From contig CAZXCT010000045.1 in NCBI GenBank assembly GCA_964639395.1, positions 1-10,984 on the forward strand: a DNA stretch of 10,984 bases. The letters are read 5' to 3'. The notes beneath the pieces were generated by a model. The model searched no databases. It was not told where the DNA came from and worked only from the letters and a program-made list of their open reading frames with translations. The stretch is from ATZT02 sp964639395 (GTDB lineage Bacteria > Actinomycetota > Actinomycetes > S36-B12 > UBA5976). Of this stretch, positions 6,213 to 10,984 are shown one piece after another; the first letter of the stretch is position 1; every line of letters starts with the position of its first letter. Both the position numbers and the translations under genes were made by a program.

Positions 6213-6611
6213 ATGACAATGACAGATCCGATAGCGGACATGTTGGCGAGAATTCGCAATGCCAACACCGCGCACCACGACGCTGTGATTATGCCTTATT
6301 CCAAAATAAAGGCAAACATTGCAGAGATTTTAACTAGCGAAGGCTACATCGCTGGCTGGAAGAAAGAAGCAGCCGAAGTAGGTCAAAGTTTAGTTTTAGA
6401 TTTGAAATACGGCCCAAACCGCGAAAGAGCTATTGCCGGATTGCGCAGAGTTTCAAAGCCAGGTTTACGTGTTTATGCAAAAACCGAAAGCCTACCTAAA
6501 GTATTAGGTGGTCTCGGCATTGCAATTATTTCGACATCGTCAGGTTTGCTAACTGATCGGCAAGCTTCTAAAAAGGGTGTAGGCGGAGAAGTTCTCGCCT
6601 ATGTCTGGTAG
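6213..6611 (+). CDS. rpsH: 30S ribosomal protein S8
   Basis: This encodes 132 residues of S8, a primary binder of the 16S central domain that is essential for platform assembly. In E. coli it is also the translational repressor of the spc operon. The start MTMTDPIADMLARIRNANTAHH is the actinobacterial S8 N-terminus, so I keep the ATG at 6213 over the second ATG two codons later. The conserved C-terminal signature reads GLGIAIISTSSGLLTDRQA and the protein ends GGEVLAYVW. Length is the family norm of about 130. The short inverted repeats just upstream make this the most plausible place in the window for local translational control, but direct S8 binding is not shown by the sequence. Confidence 0.98.
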   Translation: MTMTDPIADMLARIRNANTAHHDAVIMPYSKIKANIAEILTSEGYIAGWKKEAAEVGQSLVLDLKYGPNRERAIAGLRRVSKPGLRVYAKTESLPKVLGGLGIAIISTSSGLLTDRQASKKGVGGEVLAYVW

Positions 6612-6622
6612 GGGGCGAATAA

Positions 6623-7162
6623 ATGTCACGCGTCGGTAAAAAAATAATTAGCATCCCTAGCGGAGTAGAAGTCAACATCGCTGGCTCACAAGTTAACGTC
6701 AAGGGGCCAAAGGGTCAATTGTCATTAACTTTGCCTGAAAAGATTTCAATTGGTAAAAATGACGATGGAACCGTCGAGCTTAAGCGTCCTGATGAAGAAA
6801 GAGATAGCAAAGCATTGCATGGTCTTTCTCGTTCATTAGTAAACAACATGGTGGTCGGGGTAAGTGAGGGTTATTCGAAAACTCTTTACATCACCGGTAC
6901 GGGCTATCGCGTTGCACTAAAGGGTAGAGACTTAGAGTTTTCACTAGGCTTTAGCCACCCAGTATTGTTCCCGGCACCCGAAGGCATCACCTTCAATGTC
7001 GAGAGCCCAACCAGGTTTCATGTGCAAGGTATCGATAAGCAATTAGTAGGCGAAGTTACCGCCAAGGTAACCAAAATTCGCAAACAAGATCCTTACAAAG
7101 GCAAAGGTGTTCGCATTGAAGGCGATCGAGTTATTCGCAAGGCCGGAAAGGCTGGTAAGTAA
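6623..7162 (+). CDS. rplF: 50S ribosomal protein L6
   Basis: This encodes 179 residues of L6, which lies near the sarcin-ricin loop and the factor-binding site and is made of two repeated alpha/beta domains. The start MSRVGKKIISIPSGVEVNI and the middle LYITGTGYRVALKGRDLEFS are typical. The signature near the C-terminus reads KIRKQDPYKGKGVRIEGD, and the end is the basic RKAGKAGK. Length equals the usual ~177-180. A GGGGGCG run straight after the rpsH stop (within 6612-6622) acts as the ribosome binding site. Only 2 nt separate it from rplR. Confidence 0.98.
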   Translation: MSRVGKKIISIPSGVEVNIAGSQVNVKGPKGQLSLTLPEKISIGKNDDGTVELKRPDEERDSKALHGLSRSLVNNMVVGVSEGYSKTLYITGTGYRVALKGRDLEFSLGFSHPVLFPAPEGITFNVESPTRFHVQGIDKQLVGEVTAKVTKIRKQDPYKGKGVRIEGDRVIRKAGKAGK

Positions 7163-7164
7163 TA

Positions 7165-7542
7165 ATGGGTAATTTCACAAAGCCGGCTAAGCACCTTAGC
7201 AAAAAAGAAGCCTCACGCCGTCGCCGTCACATCAGAGTGCGCAAAAACATTTTTGGATCTGCCGAGCGTCCTCGTTTAGTTGTCTCACGTAGTTTGCGCA
7301 ATTTAACTGTGCAATTAATTGACGACAATTCAGGGCTTACTTTGGTATACGCATCAACGCTAGAAAAAGAAGTTGCTCAAGGCGATAAGACCGCCCAAGC
7401 CAAAGCGGTGGGTATGCGTTTAGCAGAACGAGCCAAAGCAAAAGGAATAGACAAAGTGGTTTTTGATCGCGCAGGACGTAAGTTTCACGGACGCGTTGCG
7501 GCCTTAGCTGAAGCTGCTCGTACAGGAGGGTTGATCTTCTAA
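7165..7542 (+). CDS. rplR: 50S ribosomal protein L18
   Basis: This encodes 125 residues of L18, which binds 5S rRNA together with L5 and places it in the central protuberance. The N-terminal ~25 residues are a flexible basic arm with the cluster KEASRRRRHIRVRK. The core shows SAERPRLVVSRSLRNLTVQLIDD with GLTLVYASTL, and it ends FDRAGRKFHGRVAALAEAARTGGL, all typical. Length is close to the family norm (about 117-130). The rplF stop lies 2 nt before the ATG in a TAATAATG string. CAGGAGGG near the gene's own 3' end is the Shine-Dalgarno sequence for rpsE, and the two genes overlap by one base. Confidence 0.98.
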   Translation: MGNFTKPAKHLSKKEASRRRRHIRVRKNIFGSAERPRLVVSRSLRNLTVQLIDDNSGLTLVYASTLEKEVAQGDKTAQAKAVGMRLAERAKAKGIDKVVFDRAGRKFHGRVAALAEAARTGGLIF

Positions 7543-8150
7543 TGGCTCAAAGAGTAGAGAACGAAGAGCGTCCATCACGTCGCGATCGTCGCGATAAGAA
7601 TGAAAGCCGCGATTCTAGAGAGAAGTCAAACTTCATCGAACGCGTAGTAACAGTTAATCGCGTAGCCAAGGTAGTAAAAGGTGGACGCAGATTTTCATTT
7701 ACCGCGCTAGTAGTAGTTGGCGACGGAAACGGCAACGTAGGTGTGGGCTATGGCAAAGCAAAAGAAGTACCGCAAGCCATCAGCAAAGCAGTTGAAGAAG
7801 CCAAGAAGAAATTCTTCAGCGTGCCACGCATCGGTGGAACCATCCCGCACCCAGTAACGGGTGAAGATGCGGCTGGCGTGGTGCTACTACGTCCGGCTTC
7901 TGCTGGTACCGGTGTTATCGCTGGTGGAGCAGTGCGTGCAGTTTTAGAAGCTGCCGGAATCCATGATGTCTTAACAAAAAGTTTAGGCTCACAAAATTCA
8001 CTAAACATTGTGCATGCAACTGTTGCGGCGTTGAAAAAGTTAGAACGCCCAGAAGAAGTAGCAGCTCGTCGCGGCTTACCACTAGAAGATGTCGCACCAG
8101 CCGCAATGTTAAAAGCACAAGCCGCCCTTAAGAATCAGGCAGGTGTCTAA
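7542..8150 (+). CDS. rpsE: 30S ribosomal protein S5 with charged N-terminal extension
   Basis: This encodes 202 residues of S5, part of the mRNA entry site and of the accuracy-determining S4-S5 interface. The first ~30 residues are a hydrophilic extension rich in Arg, Glu, Asp and Ser (ENEERPSRRDRRDKNESRD) that is absent from E. coli S5 (167 residues). Extensions of this type occur in actinobacteria. The S5 N-terminal double-stranded-RNA-binding-like domain follows, with FIERVVTVNRVAKVVKGGRR, then VVGDGNGNVGVGYGKAKEVP. The C-terminal domain has VLLRPASAGTGVIAGGAVRAV and KSLGSQNSLNIVHATVAAL. The start overlaps the rplR stop by one base. rpmD follows after 2 nt. Confidence 0.98.
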   Translation: MAQRVENEERPSRRDRRDKNESRDSREKSNFIERVVTVNRVAKVVKGGRRFSFTALVVVGDGNGNVGVGYGKAKEVPQAISKAVEEAKKKFFSVPRIGGTIPHPVTGEDAAGVVLLRPASAGTGVIAGGAVRAVLEAAGIHDVLTKSLGSQNSLNIVHATVAALKKLERPEEVAARRGLPLEDVAPAAMLKAQAALKNQAGV

Positions 8151-8152
8151 AA

Positions 8153-8335
8153 ATGGCTGAAATCAAAGTAACCCAAGTGAAATCTGACATTGGTGGATCA
8201 GAACGTCAACGACAAAACTTGCGCTCTTTAGGCTTGAGAAAAATCGGAGACACTGTTGTAAAACCAGATTCAAAAGAATTTCGTGGAATGGTTAGCAGAG
8301 TTGCTCACTTAGTAAAGATAGAAGAGGTTAAGTAA
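8153..8335 (+). CDS. rpmD: 50S ribosomal protein L30
   Basis: This encodes 60 residues of L30, a small ferredoxin-like 50S protein present in only some bacterial lineages. The pattern IKVTQVKSDIGGSERQRQNL followed by RSLGLRKIGDTVV and FRGMVSRVAHLVKIEE is diagnostic. Length is the family norm of 58-60. It sits between rpsE and rplO, as in the standard spc order. The likely ribosome binding site is the AGGCAGGTG at the end of rpsE (8137-8145). The next gene begins directly after its stop, and AGAGG in its last codons serves as that gene's site. Confidence 0.97.
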   Translation: MAEIKVTQVKSDIGGSERQRQNLRSLGLRKIGDTVVKPDSKEFRGMVSRVAHLVKIEEVK

Positions 8336-8776
8336 ATGCCAGTAAAAGCCCATCATTTACGACCCGCCCCCGGAAGCAAAACCGCAAAAACTCGCAAGGG
8401 TCGCGGTGAAGCTAGCAAAGGTAAAACTGCCGGACGCGGAACCAAAGGTTCAGGTGCTCGCAGAAACATTCCAGCTTCTTTTGAAGGTGGTCAGATGCCA
8501 TTGCATATGCGTTTGCCTAAACTTAAAGGCTTTAAGAGCCCGAACAAAATTGATTTTCAAGTTGTCAATGTGGCCGACATTCAAAGAGTGTTCCCAAATG
8601 GCGGCGCGATTGCAATTCAAGATCTAATCAAAGCCGGCTTGGTAAGAAAAGGCCAACCAGTGAAAATATTAGGTTTTGGTGACATTAACGTAAAAGTTGA
8701 GGTAACCGCTCATAAGTTTTCGCAATCAGCAACGAGCAAGATTACTGCTGCTGGTGGATCAATCAAGGTATTTTAG
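8336..8776 (+). CDS. rplO: 50S ribosomal protein L15
   Basis: This encodes 146 residues of L15, a late-assembly 50S protein with a long Gly/Arg-rich N-terminal arm threaded through 23S rRNA. The start HHLRPAPGSKTAKTRKGRG and the following GKTAGRGTKGSGARR are characteristic of this arm. The middle has FEGGQMPLHMRLPKLKGFKS, and the C-terminal domain ends KFSQSATSKITAAGGSIKVF. Length matches the family (about 144-150). The ATG directly follows the rpmD stop. The TAG stop is in the same frame as secY, with two codons between the stop and the secY ATG. Confidence 0.98.
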   Translation: MPVKAHHLRPAPGSKTAKTRKGRGEASKGKTAGRGTKGSGARRNIPASFEGGQMPLHMRLPKLKGFKSPNKIDFQVVNVADIQRVFPNGGAIAIQDLIKAGLVRKGQPVKILGFGDINVKVEVTAHKFSQSATSKITAAGGSIKVF

Positions 8777-8782
8777 AAAACC

Positions 8783-10102
8783 ATGAAAGTTAATTTCGCG
8801 TGGCTAACAGACGGCTTTCGTACGCCCGATTTACGTCGCAAATTAATTTTCACGCTAGGTTTGATTGGTCTGTACCGCTTAGGCGCACAAATCCCTACCC
8901 CAGGCATTGATTATCAAGCCATTCAAGAGTGCGTGACGCTAGTTGAGGGTAATTCACTTTATGGCGTGATAAATCTATTTTCTGGTGGCGCCTTATTGCA
9001 ACTAAGTGTTTTTGCACTCGGAATCATGCCTTACATCACGGCCAGCATCATTATGCAATTGTTAACAGTAGTTATACCGCGCTTAGAAATGTTGAAAAAA
9101 GAAGGCCAATCAGGCCAAGCAAAAATTACTCAATACACCAGATACACCACAATTGGTTTAGGACTTTTGCAAGCCACCAGCATCTTGGCTTTGGCTCGCA
9201 CCCCCGGACAACTATTGCGTGGTTGCCCAAATCAGTTAATTCCAAATCAGTCAATCACAGTGATATTAACCATGATCATTACCATGACCGCTGGTACCGC
9301 CTTAGTTATGTGGTTTGGTGAGTTAATTACTGAACGCGGTGTTGGTAACGGAATGTCATTACTAATTTTTGCTTCAATTATTTCTTCTATTCCAAGCCAA
9401 TTCGCAGCAATTTTGACGCTAAATGGCCTCTTTACCTTTTTAGCAACTGTTTCAGTTGGAATCCTCATCATCATGGGTGTGGTTTACGTAGAACAAGCGC
9501 AAAGAAGAATCCCAGTACAGTACGCCAAGCGCATGGTAGGCCGACAAATGTTTGGTGGCTCGTCAACTTATTTGCCATTAAAAGTAAATATGGCAGGGAT
9601 CATCCCGGTAATTTTCGCTTCATCAATTTTGTATTTACCCTCTTTATTAGTGCAGCTAAGTCAAAGCCAATCAGCATTTGCCCAATGGATAAGCGTAAAT
9701 TTTGCTACCGGCACTGAGCCGGTTTATATTGTGACTTACGCCTTATTCATTATTTTCTTTGCTTATTTTTACGCTTCAATTACTTTTAACCCAGAAGAAG
9801 TAGCAGAAAACATGAAGAAGTACGGCGGCTTTATCCCTGGAATTCGTGCCGGGCGGCCCACCGTTGAATACCTTCGTTTTGTTTTAAGTCGCTTAATGGC
9901 AGCCGGATCAACCTACTTAACGGTTGTTGCAGTTGTGCCATTTATAGCCTTTGCCTTTTTAGGCGTGGGCGATCGCTTCTTGTTTGGCGGTACCAGTTTG
10001 TTAATTATGGTAGGCGTTGGATTAGACACCGTAAAACAAATTGAAAGCCAACTACAACAGCGCAGTTATGAAGGATTCTTAAAAACTAATCCAAATCAGT
10101 AG
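8783..10102 (+). CDS. secY: Protein translocase channel subunit SecY
   Basis: This encodes 439 residues of SecY, the pore of the SecYEG translocon that exports unfolded proteins and inserts membrane proteins; it sits in the plasma membrane and docks on the ribosome or SecA. The N-terminal PDLRRKLIFTLGLIGLYRLG begins the first of about ten hydrophobic segments, near residues 20-38, 69-98, 120-138, 156-178, 188-203, 214-235, 271-291, 313-334, 372-394 and 399-415 by eye. Family landmarks include the plug region FSGGALLQLSVFALGIMPYI, then LKKEGQSGQAKITQYTRYTT, and the cytoplasmic RPTVEYLRFVLSRLMAAGS. Length is normal. The ATG is the only possible start, because an in-frame TAG lies three codons upstream. 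No Shine-Dalgarno sequence stands at a usable distance, so coupling to rplO is likely. Confidence 0.98.
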   Translation: MKVNFAWLTDGFRTPDLRRKLIFTLGLIGLYRLGAQIPTPGIDYQAIQECVTLVEGNSLYGVINLFSGGALLQLSVFALGIMPYITASIIMQLLTVVIPRLEMLKKEGQSGQAKITQYTRYTTIGLGLLQATSILALARTPGQLLRGCPNQLIPNQSITVILTMIITMTAGTALVMWFGELITERGVGNGMSLLIFASIISSIPSQFAAILTLNGLFTFLATVSVGILIIMGVVYVEQAQRRIPVQYAKRMVGRQMFGGSSTYLPLKVNMAGIIPVIFASSILYLPSLLVQLSQSQSAFAQWISVNFATGTEPVYIVTYALFIIFFAYFYASITFNPEEVAENMKKYGGFIPGIRAGRPTVEYLRFVLSRLMAAGSTYLTVVAVVPFIAFAFLGVGDRFLFGGTSLLIMVGVGLDTVKQIESQLQQRSYEGFLKTNPNQ

Positions 10103-10107
10103 TAAAA

Positions 10108-10671
10108 ATGCATTTATTAATCATGGGCCCACCCGGGGCAGGTAAAGGCACTCAAGCCAAATATATTTCAGAAAAATTCTCGATTCCGCATATTTCAACC
10201 GGCGATATCTTTAGAGAGAATCTTAAAAAAGAAACACCAATCGGCTTAGAAGCAAAAAGCTATATGGATCGTGGCGAATATGTTCCTGATGATGTGACAA
10301 ACCGAATTGTGGCAGATCGTTTAACTTGGCAGGACACTAAAAACGGCTTTCTATTAGATGGCTACCCAAGAACACTAGATCAAGTTGCCTTTTTGGATGA
10401 AACCTTAAGCACTTCAAATGTAAAGATTGATCGCGTTATTGAGTTAGTCGCAGATAAAAACACACTAATCGCCCGCTTACTAAATCGTGCAAAAGAGCAA
10501 AATCGAGCAGATGACAGTGAAGAAGTTATTTCTAAACGCCTTGAAGTTTATTTAGCCGAAACTGCCCCACTAATCGAAACTTATAAATCACGCAATTTAG
10601 TAATTCAAGTAGATGGCTTGGGCGAAATCGATGTCGTCTCAAGAAGAATCATCACTGCAATTGAAAATTAA
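10108..10671 (+). CDS. adk: Adenylate kinase, short-LID type
   Basis: This encodes 187 residues of adenylate kinase, which interconverts ATP + AMP and 2 ADP in the cytoplasm. The P-loop GPPGAGKGT occupies residues 7-15. The AMP-binding segment has STGDIFREN (30-38, with Arg36), and the DGYPRT motif is at 84-89. The LID region is short: it passes from LLNRAKEQNRADD straight to VISKRLEVY, with Arg133 and Arg144 as likely phosphate-contacting residues. It has no four-cysteine zinc LID, matching the ~181-190-residue type of other actinobacteria rather than the 214-residue E. coli form. The ATG lies 5 nt after secY in AT-rich sequence without a visible Shine-Dalgarno sequence. Actinobacteria usually have map and infA next; here a redox gene follows instead. 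Confidence 0.98.
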   Translation: MHLLIMGPPGAGKGTQAKYISEKFSIPHISTGDIFRENLKKETPIGLEAKSYMDRGEYVPDDVTNRIVADRLTWQDTKNGFLLDGYPRTLDQVAFLDETLSTSNVKIDRVIELVADKNTLIARLLNRAKEQNRADDSEEVISKRLEVYLAETAPLIETYKSRNLVIQVDGLGEIDVVSRRIITAIEN

Positions 10672-10737
10672 ATACCAAGTATTAATCGCTACAGCCACCA
10701 TTTTGTCAGATAGCAAGCGCGGCACTAGGGTATTGCT
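10672..10737 (+). promoter_or_regulatory. Putative leaderless promoter before the mycoredoxin-like gene
   Basis: The 66-nt gap after adk contains TTGTCA (10703-10708), a 17-nt spacer, and TAGGGT (10726-10731). Taking TAGGGT as a -10 element, transcription would start at about 10738, the A of the ATG. This fits the leaderless transcripts that are frequent in actinobacteria. The AGGG inside the same element is also 7 nt before the ATG and could instead act as a weak ribosome binding site. No terminator with a U-run is visible in the gap. Confidence 0.45.
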
Positions 10738-10984
10738 ATGAGTAAAGAACACTTAACTATGTACACCACACCTTGGTGTGGCTATTGCCAAAGACTTAAA
10801 AAACAACTTGCGTCAGCAGATGTTGAATTTATTGAGATTAATATTGAAGAAGACCCAACTGCAGTGCAGATTGTTGAAAAGGCCAACGAAGGTAACCAAA
10901 CTGTCCCTACCTTGGTATTTTCTGATGGTACTTCAGGATTTAGATTTTTTAAGAAAGATAAAAGTAATTTATTGCTTAAAAAAA
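10738..10984 (+). CDS. Mycoredoxin/glutaredoxin-like protein, 3' end not in window
   Basis: An open frame of 82 codons runs off the right edge without a stop. The start MSKEHLTMYTTPWCGYCQRL carries a CGYC redox centre (Cys14, Cys17) after a beta strand, then a helix. The cis-proline TVPT motif (55-58) is in place, followed by LVFSDGT. This layout is that of actinobacterial mycoredoxin-1, which reduces mycothiol mixed disulfides and which I recall as sharing YTT-WCGYC and GGN-TVPT-FADG with this protein. A glutaredoxin-like or NrdH-like relative remains possible. After DGT the expected LTNPS-type segment is absent; instead the protein reads SGFRFFKKDKSNLLLKK, so the C-terminal part is unusual or affected by an error near the edge. 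The gene probably has its own promoter. It is not part of the standard spc order. Confidence 0.8.
   Translation, partial: MSKEHLTMYTTPWCGYCQRLKKQLASADVEFIEINIEEDPTAVQIVEKANEGNQTVPTLVFSDGTSGFRFFKKDKSNLLLKK

Noticed and set aside
7547..8118. Three minus-strand open frames of 62-86 codons opposite rpsE
   Set aside because: They are shadows of a highly conserved sense gene with no family resemblance in translation.
8406..8627. A plus-strand 73-codon frame inside rplO
   Set aside because: It is out of frame with the certain L15 gene and its translation looks like no known family.
8769..8783. TATTTT before secY as a leaderless promoter
   Set aside because: The spacing to ATG is roughly acceptable, but no recognisable -35 element lies 16-18 nt upstream, and the hexamer falls within rplO coding sequence.
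10671..10683. Inverted repeat AATAC-CAA-GTATT after adk as a terminator
   Set aside because: The stem has only five mostly A-T pairs and is not followed by a T-run, so it should not terminate transcription.
1..10984. A hidden novel system such as a defence locus, mobile element or CRISPR array
   Set aside because: Nearly every base is covered by recognisable housekeeping genes. No transposase, direct-repeat array, integrase or unknown gene is present.

Overview
This window is the central part of a bacterial S10-spc ribosomal-protein locus, read entirely on the + strand. It starts inside rplC (L3) and ends inside a small thioredoxin-fold gene. The order is rplC(3' end)-rplD-rplW-rplB-rpsS-rplV-rpsC-rplP-rpmC-rpsQ, then rplN-rplX-rplE-rpsN-rpsH-rplF-rplR-rpsE-rpmD-rplO-secY-adk, then a mycoredoxin/glutaredoxin-like gene that continues past the right edge.

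The organism is most likely an actinobacterium with unusually low GC for its phylum. The signs are a long Lys/Ala/Pro tail on L22, an acidic tail on S3, the S8 start MTMTDPIADML, a 61-residue zinc-type S14, a short adenylate kinase, and a CGYC protein that resembles mycobacterial mycoredoxin-1. Codons are mostly A/T-ending (roughly mid-40s % GC by eye, not computed). Together these suggest a streamlined aquatic lineage such as acI/Nanopelagicales; that placement is inference.

Layout: positions 1-4661 are the end of the S10 block, 4662-8776 the spc ribosomal genes, 8783-10671 secY and adk, and 10738-10984 the partial redox gene. Genes are packed with gaps of 0-24 nt, or overlap by 1-4 nt (TAATG or ATGA junctions). 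The only larger gaps are 58 nt before rpsH, which holds possible hairpins, and 66 nt after adk, which holds a plausible promoter for the redox gene. No gene-free stretch exceeds 66 nt. I see no tRNA, rRNA, insertion sequence, CRISPR array, attachment site, origin or convincing terminator.

The genes work as one unit: ribosomal proteins of both subunits, the SecY channel that docks on the ribosome exit site, and adenylate kinase for nucleotide energy balance. I do not see a new biological system here. The points worth a second look are a sharp high-GC patch at the 3' end of rplW, the rpsN-rpsH leader, the replacement of the usual map-infA continuation by a mycoredoxin-like gene with a possible leaderless promoter, the unusual C-terminus of that protein, and the repeat tail of L22.
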